Positions 36,158 through 46,734 of a stretch of 64,000 bases of DNA are shown here, one piece after another. Every line of letters begins with the position of its first letter. Position 1 is the first letter of the stretch. A model generated the notes under the pieces. The model did no database searches and was not told where the DNA came from. It worked only from the letters and a program-made list of their open reading frames with translations. This DNA comes from Acanthococcus lagerstroemiae (lineage: Eukaryota; Arthropoda; Insecta; Hemiptera; Eriococcidae): positions 45,219,574 to 45,283,573 of the forward strand of contig CM063114.1 in NCBI GenBank assembly GCA_031841125.1. The letters run 5' to 3'. The position numbers and the translations under genes were made by a program.

Positions 36158-37147
36158 AGGTAAAGTAGGGTAAGATGACGCACATTTCGAAGAATGGTCA
36201 TAGCTTCTCGACAATACATTTGATGGAGCTGAAATTTTGGCTACAAATACTGTGATCCTTTATCTGTAACTTTTACTAAGATGTTTTTTGGTTTTACCCC
36301 CATCCAGCAGAGGTACAGTCATCATTTTCCCACACCTTTTTTGGCCATCTTTCCGACGGAGTGGGTAAGATGCCTTTTTTGGTCGGGTACGATGGCTTAG
36401 GGAAATTACGTACTAAATAAAATTGTAATGAAAATATGTAAACCATACGATTTTTTAATTTTTTTATTCGTGTATAAAAGGTATAAAATGTAACTTTTAA
36501 GTAAGTAAGGGTTACTTGCGAAATTTCTAACAATCGATTAGTTTCACGTACGCTATCTTTTTTCCACCACATATTCCATCGCGTTTTTCAGCTGCGTTTC
36601 TGTCCAAGACCCTCTAGTGGTCTTTCTGACGTAATTCGACTCCATAATTTAAAATAACAAGCCAAGAAATTCTCGCTAGATCATTAATAATCGAAATTTA
36701 TCGTTCATTATAGTGCGGCATCTTGCCCTACTCACACTTTGGCCATTTTACCAACTCTGACAAATTGCCGTACTATGTAACTTTGAGGACAAAAGAAAAG
36801 TATAATCGCTCGATATACCGGTAAAACTGATGAAATATTGTGAACGGGGAGGGCAAATACTGTACATCAAACATATAATATATTGAAAAGGGTCAAAAAT
36901 TAATCACAATTTCGCTAAATTATTCCAAAACGACCGAACATTTTCAACCGCTTTTTCTTATATAAAAATTACTGGAAAATTCGTAGAAAAAGAACGAATA
37001 GGTCTGCGACTATGGGAATTTATATACAAGGTCTGATATCGAAGTGCTACAAATCTACAACGTCACTTTTGTTGTACAGGGCTGCCAACGTGGAAAATAG
37101 ACAACTGCGGCATCATACCCGCCGCGTCATATTGCCCTACCTTACCT
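36158..37147 (-). mobile_element. pogo/Tigger-like DNA transposon relic, 990 bp
   Basis: TIRs AGGTAAAGTAGGGTAAGATG and its near-inverse at the right end are flanked by TA on both sides (36156-36157 and 37148-37149), the Tc1/mariner-pogo target. On the minus strand near 36650-36560 the translation MESNYVRKTTRGSWTETQLK resembles the psq/CENP-B type helix-turn-helix that opens pogo-like transposases. A frame change leads into DSVRETNRLLEISQVTLTYL. The DDE domain is missing. Confidence 0.75.
36294..36655 (-). pseudogene. Helix-turn-helix remnant of a pogo-like transposase
   Basis: The first part (about 36650 down to 36560) reads as a psq-type motif with YVRKTTRGSW. A frame change near 36560 continues into the RETNRLLEIS helix, after which homology fades. 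Without the DDE nuclease it is inactive. Confidence 0.6.
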
Positions 37148-37149
37148 TA

Positions 37150-39390
37150 TATCAAAATGATAATAAATTGTAAACATTTTTTTAAATTATTTATGGAGCA
37201 GGAACATTCAAGAGCGCCCTTCTAAAGGGGGCCCTGGCACGTTAAGTCTACCTGCTGCCCTGTTATAACCTGCGTTAATTTTAACTCCACTCCCTCGCTC
37301 CAATATGATTTGAGGTCGAAGATAAGTCTAGGTGATCTACTGAGTTGGGAATCAGATGCAATCAAAGTTAGTTTTCTTCAGTAAAGTTTTTCTCGCATAA
37401 GAGTAAATCCTATTGAAAATTTGATATTCAAAAATAATCTGTAATTGTAACACAAACACTAACAGTATGCGTACAAGTTCAGAGGCATATCAGCGATTCT
37501 GATCTTGCCGTTCTGAGTATTTACGTTTTACCTAAAATAGTGATTGATTTTGAAAATTGTAATCGGTACGATCTGCAATTTCATAAGCTTTTCCAAGTTA
37601 CAGCTTTATAAGTTGCAACTGAATATGATATAAAATCAACTGAAACGGTCAAGTTTCAATTTTATAACACCTCGGAGAATAAACGGAAAATGTTCGGGAA
37701 TATTTTTCAGAAAGAATTTTTCCACGAAAAAGAATACCTTCCAACATTTTCGAAGAATATTCTTTAAAAGGAAAATGCTCGAACATTCGCCAACCATGAT
37801 AAAGGCTTTTCAACAGAATTTTTTTATATTTTAGTCGGCATATTTGACGTCTACACCCACGAGAACTTGCGAGCTACGGCCCTTGAATTGAACACTGCTC
37901 CCGTACAGTTGATAGTTAATCGAAATTTCGGGGTGAAATTGATTTCTGGGATACGTGTAGCACTTTGGAGGGAGAAGCTTTACTTGCGTCACTAAAGATT
38001 TTTTTGAATGTTGATTACGGAGCCAGCGCGAAGAAGTTCGTAAACAAATTTTGGCTGAAAATTGAGTTCAACTCGAGCCTGAATTTTTCTGGGCTATAAA
38101 TTTCGAAGTTGTGTTCGGTAAATTTCGAATCTGTAGACATCCAATAAATTTGAGTAAAAAAAAAGAACTTTTATAGGTACCATTCAAATTGGGGCACGGT
38201 GTTCTCAAATTCATAGCTCGAAACCATTCAACCGTAACTCGAAGCCATGATACCTCCGAATTTCGAATCAGCCCGGCCATTTTGCTTTGGACCGCAACTT
38301 TTCCATTTTCCACACAAAGGCATCAATAAATCTTCTTCTTCGCCTTTCGCTCCGCCCCGCTTCGCGGCCCTCCAACTTCGGCGCCTTATTTAAAAATGTA
38401 ATTTCAATTAATACACAAACAAACCGTTTTCCCAAACGGAAATTATATTAAAAAGTGTTTAATATTCAACGCGTTCTAAAATACAATTTTTTTTTTTTCG
38501 TAACTAACGAAATCTACTTTCCAATTAAAAGATAAAAAAATTGAAACTTTTTTCGATTTTCCCCCTCGAATGGTGGCCAACTTTACCGCGACTATATATT
38601 TACATTTATCTCGCTCGGTAAACCCTCAAACCTATATTTTTTTTTAAATAAAATAGTAACGATAAAAACGTGTTTATTTTAATATGAAGAGAATAGATAA
38701 AGGGAAAACTGTTGATTAGTCCGGAAGTGGCGACAAAAACATTCGGATAATTTTAGGTAGTAATTTTCCTCAGTTTTTCTCTTCTCTCTTTTTTTTTTCC
38801 ATTTTTATTTCGCGCTCGGTTTTAATTCGCGACGTATTCGAAAACTCTTCTTCGGTCTTCGTGTAATACCGACACAGAGGACAAAACAGTTGTTATTGTT
38901 AAAGCGATGCATAAAAACAAGAAGAATTAGAAAAAACAAAAACAAACAAAAAAACATATTTATAAAAGTTGGAGAGCAGAATAAAAAAAAAAGGGCACTA
39001 AAGAATAACTGCTGAGGAAGTACTGAGCAGTATAAAAACACAAAAAGAAGTTAAAATAGAAACGGGGCGAGGAAAAATGTCCTTCTGCCGCTATAAGCGA
39101 TAATTTTGTGGAAAAGGGTAACAACTGCTTTGGAACACTTTCAAACCGTGGCGCAGGGAGACAACCAACCAACCGCTATCGAAGAAAGGGATGAACGTAA
39201 TATTTACAATTTTGCAATAATGGTATTTTGTTTGAACTTTTTATGGCCCTAACTGCCTACCGTATTAAAATGAATGCGCTTTAATGCTCATTATTTAGTT
39301 TTACGTGCCCAACTTACAATGCGAAAGTTGAACTGTTGATTTGAATTTTTATTCGCGCTCGTCTGCGATGGCTTGCCGAGTAAAAATCGG
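37150..39390. other. Intergenic DNA, no gene recognised
   Basis: AT-rich with a CpG-containing patch at 38.3-38.7 kb (CGCCTTTCGCTCCGCCCCGC). No domains in the ORFs, no transposon termini noticed. Confidence 0.4.
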
Positions 39391-39395
39391 CCTGA

Positions 39396-39595
39396 TTCGG
39401 TTCGCACGTATCGAATGTCATTTTAAAGACGATGAAATTCAAAGGCTACCGCGTACCCGACGATAATATTCCTATTATAAGAGACCAAATGTGGTTTTGG
39501 ATGGAGAGGGAGTAGTGAACCCACTTTAGTGAGAACAAACCAAGAAAATTAGAACATAGAAGGTGTTTCACTATCACTAAGAACAGAACTCTATG
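39396..39595 (+). repeat. 200 bp direct repeat, left copy
   Basis: Matches 43709-43905 in the same orientation across GCACGTATCGAATGTCA, AATTCAAAGGCTACCGCGTA, the GGTGTTTCA phrase and AACTCTATG. The pair brackets 4.1 kb. No TG...CA ends or primer site, so an LTR origin is not supported. Confidence 0.8.
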
Positions 39596-40689
39596 GATGT
39601 TTATTATTTTTTATTTAATGGCTTGCTGGTGCTCACAGTATATCAAGTTTTACCGTTTTACACTCTTATTAATATAGACAAGCAGGAGAGTCTCGCTCCC
39701 TCCAGCCTCAGCACCCAGTGGCCTATTTCTGAGCATAAGCCGTACACAAATCAGCCCACTTTCTTCTATTTTGGGCAGTTGATTGCCATTGCTGGCTTGC
39801 CACCCGTCCAACTTCGTCGATCCACCTTGTCACTGATGATTAGGGCAACCCACGATATGCTCTCATACGAGGTAAAATATTGAATATTTTATTGCGATGT
39901 TTGAAGTGAAATAATACCCCAAATATTCGGATATCCTGAAAATATTCAAAAATATTCGAATTGAATATGCGTCTGTCTCACATTTCACTCATCTTGACAA
40001 GCGTTACTCGAAATCATGCGATATCTTTTCTAAAATAAGTACACTATTCGCAAAATAAGACAAATGATTGAATAAAAATTGTTTGATATAAAAAATAATT
40101 TTAACAAAAAAAAAATTAATTAAGAAAAAAATCAAAATTTACGCTCAACTTCCTTCCTAGCAGTTAGTTGAACATAATTGGAATCGCAGTCAGTTGAGAT
40201 TTTTTTTAAAGGTGGGCTACGAGTATCCGAGCCTACTGCAATCGAAAATTTTTTTTCTCTTCTCATAATCCAAGGGGAATTAGCATTTTTGATGGAATTA
40301 ATTGCAGCACAACTGAAACTTGGTACGATTGTTTAGTACCCTCTTCGAAAAAGCCCCGTAATTTCTCCCCTCCCCCGGTGTGAGCATCACCCCCCGGAGT
40401 CCAAAAAGTGCCCCCGGAAACAGTTTTTGGCTTGTATCTAGCTTAAAATTGAGTTATAGGTAAAAATATTCATTACTAAAATTAAAGAGCGTAGAATTCT
40501 CTACAAAAATGATATCGATGTGTTTTTTTTTTCGTGAATCACATACCAACCACGATAATCAGCGTTCAAGATCACACGAGCATGTAAATATGGAGTAACC
40601 TACAATGTACGCGGTATACAAATGCCGAACTCGTCACTCCTTAACATGCGAGAAGCGTTGAACGTTGTAATTTTAAATCCCTATGACAC

Positions 40690-41101
40690 TATGAGGTATG
40701 CGACTTGACACAAGAAAAGGGCCTCAATGGTAATAAGACACTGAGGCTCTTTTCTGTGCCACATCGTATTATGATTCTTTTGACACATTTTATTACGAAT
40801 TTCATATTTCTTAAGTAGAGCACTGAAAGAAAAAGATGAAAATTTGTAATAAAATGGGCAAAAAGAACCACAATGTGATATGACATAGAAAAAGGCCCTT
40901 AAGTTTCCTTACCATTGAGGCCATTTTATGTGCCAGATCACATCATGATTCCTTTTGACATTTTATTACAGTTTTTCACTTTCTCTTCTAAATAGAGTAC
41001 TCTGAATGAAAAAAAAAAAAAAAAAAAAAAACGTAACAGAATGTGCCAAAGGGCCTCAGTATCTGATTACCATTGAGGCCCTTTTCTTGTAACACCTCAT
41101 A
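40690..41101. mobile_element. Hairpin-rich MITE, GGGCCTCAATGGTAAT termini
   Basis: The ends TATGAGGT...AAGAAAAGGGCCTCAATGG and its inverse at 41060-41101 form TIRs of about 60 bp. Inside, a further inverted pair around 40746-40900 repeats the terminus, so the AGGCCC hairpin occurs three times. It contains an A-run. No coding. Confidence 0.7.
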
Positions 41102-41489
41102 CAGCTCCTTGGTGATAATTCTACAGCGAGATAAGAAATCATGTACACAAACCCGGGGATGAAAAGCCCTGGAAAAGCCCTATGGAGCGACATGACTATT
41201 GGCGTTTAGACACTCCTGTAGGTGCGCTAGTGAAGTGGACGAAAAGATGATCATGATCAGGGTATTTTTACCACAAAAACATGTACAGGTGAAATGAGCA
41301 CTAGCATTTTCAGTATTGAAGAGAACTGAAGTGTCAGCCCTTATCATTTCCTTTCAGATGAGCCTGTGTTTTTTTTTTGCAAGGCATTTTTGTCTCTGAT
41401 CATCTTTTCGTCCAAATACACCAATCAGCGTGCCGCAATTCATTAGGCCGCTAGAAAGCGACTCTTTTGCGTCCAAACGCGCATCGAGT

Positions 41490-41780
41490 AAACACTCATG
41501 CGAATTATGAAGAGTGCAGGCGGACTGACTCATCGACACGGTGTTACCTCTAGCGTTTTGCAGCAGTGGATTCTTAGCGCCCCTGTCATATGCTTCACCT
41601 TTGCCAAGGTTTGGGAAAGTTCACAAACTGTCAACCAGAAACGAGTGCTCAGCATAAAGAATTGAGGGAATCACGAGTGCAGCATGATAGAAGGGATGTT
41701 CAAACTTTCTTAAACTGGCTGAGAGTCCATCATTCCTTCCCATATGGATCTGAATTACAAGAAGGGATCCACCCGGATTT
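41490..41780 (+). pseudogene. Fragment resembling a repeated invertebrate protein (uncertain)
   Basis: One frame reads MKSAGGLTHRHGVTSSVLQQ. A shifted frame from about 41611 reads NCQPETSAQHKELRESRVQH, then DRRDVQTFLNWLRVHHSFPY. The phrases resemble a protein family I recall from transposon-like multi-copy genes of invertebrates, but I cannot name a domain. A frame change around 41560-41600 and loss of homology after the SFPYGSEL phrase mark it as a remnant. Confidence 0.4.
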
Positions 41781-41799
41781 ATGGAGGGGATTTATGAAG

Positions 41800-41960
41800 A
41801 GGATATGGAAGGGCTATACGACGGCTCTACAAAGAGGATCCATGCATGGGGAAACAGAGGGGCTATACGACGAGTCTACAAAGGGCATACATAAAGAGTA
41901 TAGCACGGGTGTCTCTCAACGCCGGTGTATAGCTCGGGTAGTGGGAGGGCTACACGTAAA
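41800..41960 (+). repeat. Short duplication GGGCTATACGACG...TCTACAAAG
   Basis: Two copies about 60 bases apart, each followed by a GGATCCATGCATG-like or GGCATACATAAAG phrase. A third partial GGGCTACACG follows. Local duplication, function unknown. Confidence 0.45.
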
Positions 41961-42687
41961 TGAAGCGCTGTGATTGGCTAACTTGATGGCTTCCTTCGAA
42001 TGAAGCACTCTGGTTGCTGGAGGGGAAATATACCGGGTTGAGACCGGGCTAACGAGGGTCGATTTTCCAAGGGTCTCGAGCGGGTTTACACGAACTTAAG
42101 TTTTCCGCATTAGGATCACGAGCTTGTGATTACTGTAAAGGTGGTATCTCTTGTAGCCACGCGTTTGTAGAGGAGGTTGTTTAAACGCAGAGAATTGTAT
42201 ACATATAGATTTGGATGAAGATGAATTCTTATAATAATAAAGATAATAAATTGAAATTATATCATGTAGCATTCTATGCATCCAGTTATGTGTTTTCGCG
42301 ATTATTTCAGCGTTTGTATACCGTAGATAACTCCATATTTACATGCTTGTGTGATCTTGAACGCCGATTATCTTGGTTGGCATGGGATTCACGAAAAAAA
42401 AAAAAAAAACCACAAAAAACATAGATATCATTCTTGTAGAGAATTTTACGCTCTTTAATTTTGGTAAGGGATATTTCTACATATAACTCAATTTTAAGCT
42501 AGATACAAGCCAAAAACTGTTTCCGGGGGCACTTTTTGTTCTCTGAGGGGTAATGCTCACACCGGGGGGGGGATTACGTTTTTTTTTTTCTCCAAAGATG
42601 GTACTACACAATCGTACCAAGTTTCAGCTGTGCTGCAATTAATTCCACAAAACACCTATATTTTAGCTATTTCTCCTGAAGTATGAT

Positions 42688-42726
42688 CATTTCCAGTTCA
42701 GTTCAGTTCAGTTCAGTTCAGTTTAC
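42688..42726. repeat. TTCAG pentanucleotide microsatellite
   Basis: About seven TTCAG units in tandem at the 3' edge of the RTE endonuclease remnant. It may be the microsatellite tail common in RTE elements, or a coincidence. Confidence 0.7.
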
Positions 42727-43235
42727 TTCAGTGACGCCTTATTTGTTAAACGAAAACCTCCCAAGCGACCACTTATTGACAAAATGACGATGATTCTCTC
42801 TGCCTACTTTGGCATTGAAGTCCCCCGTTATGATATTGCGGTTGCTTTTGTGTGTTCTGAAGCTATCTCCGAGGTCATACAATTTTTTACTTCTTCTTTC
42901 GAAGCTGACAGATTAGGGGTATAGACTTGGAATACAGAAATGTTTTCTTTCTCGTTGATTTTCAATTTGAACATTGCTAGTCTTTCCGAAAATCCATTCA
43001 ATTCCAAAATGTGTTTGTTGCGCCTTTTATCAATATAAAACCCTACCCCCTGCATCCCAATGTCTCCCCAAAATAATGAAATGTGTCCATTTTTTCTGAC
43101 TACTAAACTTTCGCTCTTTCTTTTTATTTTTGATAAGCCGATAAACCATACACATCCTTGATGGAGGGCATTTTCGAATTCAGCTAACCTTTCTTCGGTA
43201 GCCAAGCCCTGACAGTTGAAATGGAGCAGGTCCAT
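42710..43235 (-). pseudogene. RTE-clade retrotransposon endonuclease fragment
   Basis: The minus-strand ORF from 43235 reads LLHFNCQGLATEERLAEFEN, GVGFYIDKRRN, GFSERLAMFKLKI and ISVFQVYTPN, as in apurinic-type endonucleases of RTE-like elements. After a frame change near 42840 it continues as IITGDFNAKVG, the conserved catalytic GDFNAKVG block, and ends near 42720 at a TTCAG pentamer run. The RT is not attached. The related RT piece at 46.1 kb lies on the wrong side for one element, so the two are separate insertions. Confidence 0.75.
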
Positions 43236-43708
43236 GGTGTGGTTTTCCAGAGTACGATTATGATTTCCGTTATTCCCTGTGTCCCTATTGTTTTAACCAG
43301 AAGGCTGAATTGCTTTTGCTGGGCATACTTCCCCTCGATGCCCAGTGTCCGACTTTGGGCAAGACGTTCGTTTTTATTCGCGTATGTATGCAAAAGAGTC
43401 GCTCCAGGTGACTGGTACTGAAAACAACATATACTGTTCACTGATTGGTGGATTTGGACGAATGATGGGAGGATGATGATAAAAAAAATTATCCAAAAAA
43501 TCCAAATTAGGCTCATCTGATAGAAAATGAAAAGGGCTACAATTTTTGTACTTAGCATTTTTTCATGAAAATCAATATAAGAGCTGCGAGCAACACTTTT
43601 ATGAGCACACTGTAATGTACACGTATCATGTTTTCGTCTTTGACATTAGCGCTCCTGGTGGAACTTACATATACGAATAGCTTTTTATTTCAGAAAAAAA
43701 CGGCGTGC

Positions 43709-43905
43709 TTCGGATCGCACGTATCGAATGTCACTTTAAAGATGAAATTCAAAGGCTACCGCGTACACGGCGCGAATATTCCTATGGTAAGGGACCAAAT
43801 GTAGTTTTGGATGAGGCAGGGGTAGCGAACCAACTTTAGTGAGAAAAAACAAAGGAAACTAGAACATAGAGGGTGTTTCACCATCATTAAGAACACAACT
43901 CTATG
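43709..43905 (+). repeat. 200 bp direct repeat, right copy
   Basis: Same-orientation copy of 39396-39595 with small indels. Similarity starts at TTCGGNTCGCACGTATCG and ends at CTCTATG; flanks beyond both points are unrelated. Confidence 0.8.
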
Positions 43906-44134
43906 CTACATTAGCATGGTGAGAAGGCTTAAAGAAAAACTAAAGGCACAGAAGGAGAACTCCGATAGATAAACTTTGATGGAAGCAAGGGGAAACTATA
44001 TCAGTGTTTTTCTCTGAAGTTGCGCCTCCACCACAACAATTATGATGGTAACTCGAAAAGTAAATAATAATTCGGGACGTGAAAAGTCTCCCATTTGGAT
44101 ATTCCGGCAGAGACTACCTAGCGAGAAACTATCA

Positions 44135-44215
44135 GAATTAATAATCCGATATGGAATGTAAGGACACTGAATGAGGTAGGCAAAATAGACAACTTAACTA
44201 TCTTTCATTCTCGAT
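44135..44215 (+). pseudogene. Tiny 5' endonuclease remnant of an RTE-like element
   Basis: IWNVRTLNEVGKIDNL can be read at 44147-44203. WNVRTL opens the endonuclease domain of RTE-type elements. The homology is about 20 codons and then lost. Orientation is opposite to the other two RTE pieces. Confidence 0.5.
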
Positions 44216-45048
44216 TAGGTATTTTTCGAATTTATATGATTTTTTTTGTTTGGGCATGGTTACAACTGTATCTGCGATTGTGCACATAATGAGTAACAGC
44301 AGCGATACGGAAATAAAAATACGGTTTTCTGACCGAAGGTTACCCATATCTACAACTGATAACCACAAGTGTGGAACACGAGGTCGGTGGCACTCCAAGG
44401 ATTCAAGTGGCAATGTCATGGCATTCTTTTCACACTACATCACGTAAGTAGTGCACGTGTGGCGTATTTCATTCCAGTAAGCTGGAATATGCTCCCTCCA
44501 CAGCTCGGCGGAATAGAGACTTTCATCAGGTGCTAAAACCACATATGGCTCATTTCCTGTTTCATCGTACGAGGTATGAGTTGTAGAGGACGCGATTTCG
44601 TTCCTCTCGAACGACATGCTAATGGAAGTTGGATATCTTGTAGCGAACGTTCTTATTTGTGGACATAATACATTGTAACAAGTAATAGTCTCTTATCATA
44701 GTCATCGTCCGGTCTGTTTATGTTAGTGCACAGTCAAGGCCTGAATATTGATGAACTCGAATGTCAAATTGTAACGGTATTAAATTTCGTTGCACATTGC
44801 AGGTAATTTACCAGTGTGATTGTTTATACGGTTTACTCAGTGCAGTACGCTAGTCCTAGATGTTGAGATCGCCCATTTCAATTCGTTGAACCTGGTGTCG
44901 ACGTCAAAGAAGTCCTCAAGACCGGGTAAGAGTTTACAATTGACTAAGTGGTTCGTAATTTTATGCGGTAGCGAAGTCGATGTTTGAAGTCATTTTTTCA
45001 GAAATCCCACCGATAATGATCCACGGGGATTGGGACTGGAGAAATAAC

Positions 45049-45733
45049 TGAATCGGTTAGAACCAAAAGGGGTTAAGTCCACTTTTGTCGTTTTTGCTTT
45101 TTTCACGGATTATGTGGTATTGAAGTATCGCGGATCTGCTGGTGTGGTCGAAATTTCGTGAAACAGTTGGAAAAATGCTTTTTGGCAACATCGCTTTCTG
45201 TGCATTTTTTGTAATAACATTTTTTCAAAAAACGGATTTTTTCCAGAAATTGTTCACAAATGGTGTATTTTAGTGTAAAAAATAGAAATAAACAAAAAAT
45301 TCCCGCCCACCCTCCTCTTTTTGCATTTTTATACCTAAAAAGTGCCATTTTCAAAAACGAAATCGCAATTTTTCAATACAGCTCCAGAACTTTTTTTCTT
45401 ACAAGCAGGGATTTTGCTCGATTGGAATGGGACCAAGACTAAAGTGACCCCTTTATGTCTGGCTACAAGGGGGGGGGGCATTTTGATCCGTAAAACTGCA
45501 AAATAATCGTTCAGAATCAAAAAGAGGTGAAGTCCAAAAACTTTGAGCCCCCAGCTCCGGCCCATCAACATTTTATTCGACGGGAACGGACTTAAAAGTT
45601 GTCTCTTGTGGCCCTCCACCACTACCCTGAAGGACAAATTCCACGTTTTTCAAATTTTCGAATAAAGCAGTTTTTTTCACTTCCAGAAAAGTGCGATTTT
45701 TGGACTTAACCCCTTTTGGTTCTAACCGATTCA
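45049..45733. mobile_element. 685 bp element with 33 bp perfect TIRs
   Basis: The first 33 bases, starting TGAATCGGTTAGAACC, recur exactly inverted at the right end. TAA occurs one base outside the left end and directly after the right end, so a 3 bp duplication is possible. The interior has secondary copies of the GAAGTCCA phrase and no recognisable protein. The perfect TIRs point to a fairly recent insertion. Confidence 0.8.
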
Positions 45734-46129
45734 TAATTCAACAATGAATTTAGCGATTACAGAAACCCTATTATCGATTTACAAGCCATAGGGGAGATGT
45801 GTCCTTTAGTACGCACCTAGTGGACTGAGCGCTCTCATTCCTCGACAAACGAACGAAATGCCACCATTTTTGGGTATGTTGTACCTCGACCCTTTAATTA
45901 CATTCCACCAAAATGTTAAAACGTTCTGCTCGTAATTTTTGAAGTGATGAGAGCTTGGGCAAAAAGTGCGAAATACGCGTTACTGTTCCCAAGACGACGC
46001 ATCATATCTTAAATCTTAAATCCCTTCCTGGGAGTAGGCTCACACGATGGTGTCGGTACTCCGTGACCCATGTAGGGCGAAGGTCTCCTGTAGGCGATCC
46101 CATTCTTTTCTATCTTCTGCAATTATTCT

Positions 46130-46730
46130 TTAGTTTTTTGTGGTTAGAAATTTATGTATGTCGTCCCCCCATCTGGTTTTTTGATGTCCTCTTTTTCGTT
46201 TTCTATCAGGGCTCTGCCAGAATATTGTATGGTAGGTCCATCGGTCGTCCGTAAGTCTTGCTATGAGTCCTGCCCAACCCCACTTTTTTCTCCTGATATA
46301 CCTCACTGCCTCTTTATTTTTGAGCTTTTTCTTTATTCTCTCGATTGGTATTCGGTCTCTTCTTTTGATATTTAATATTGATCTCTCAATTGCATTTTGG
46401 GTTACTCTAATTTTGTTTAAGTTTTTTTGGCTTAGAGGCCACGTTTCGCATCCATATGTTAGGGTCAGGAGGATACACATATTAAAGATTTCGCTTTCCT
46501 GGGATATCTTATACGGGTCTTTAAATATATTTTCGAGAGTCCAGTATTTTGCACACGTTTTTGTGATTCTTTTTTCTGTTTCTCTTTCAGTTCGATTTTG
46601 TCCCAGATAGGGTGCTTCGTCTACTATTTCTATCCCGTTTATCTTCCCCCAAATTAGTTTCTCATTATTTCTTAGAATTTTGGTTTTTTTCTTGTTCATT
46701 GTTAGTCCTGCCTCCCCTCCGCAAAAGTTA
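46130..46730 (-). pseudogene. RTE-clade RT C-terminal fragment, ~190 codons open
   Basis: The minus strand reads AGLTMNKKKTKIL (RT thumb), then LTLTYGCETWPL, AIERSILNIKRRDRIP, KKWGWAGLIARLTDDRW and a terminal GHQKTRWGDDI. This is the hallmark C-terminus of endonuclease-reverse transcriptases abundant in insect genomes. The ORF is uninterrupted from 46699 to 46130, which suggests a younger insertion than the other retroelement pieces. The catalytic YADD region and the endonuclease are missing, as expected for 5' truncation during target-primed reverse transcription. Confidence 0.85.
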
Positions 46731-46734
46731 ATTT

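Larger units (their letters stand above)
40293..42647. mobile_element. 2.36 kb segment bounded by ~338 bp inverted repeats
   Basis: 40293-40630 and 42309-42647 are inverted copies that share the CAGTTTTTGGCTTGTATCTA block, the GTTCAAGATCACAC block and the GGTGTGAGCAT block next to a C/G run. Arm lengths agree to within one base, with moderate divergence. The spacer holds a MITE at 40690-41101 and a protein-like fragment at 41.4-41.8 kb. It could be a foldback or long-TIR element or an inverted duplication; no transposase was recognised. Confidence 0.7.

Noticed and set aside
39396..43905. LTR retrotransposon with 200 bp LTRs
   Set aside because: The direct repeats lack TG...CA ends, a primer-binding site and any pol sequence in the right orientation between them.
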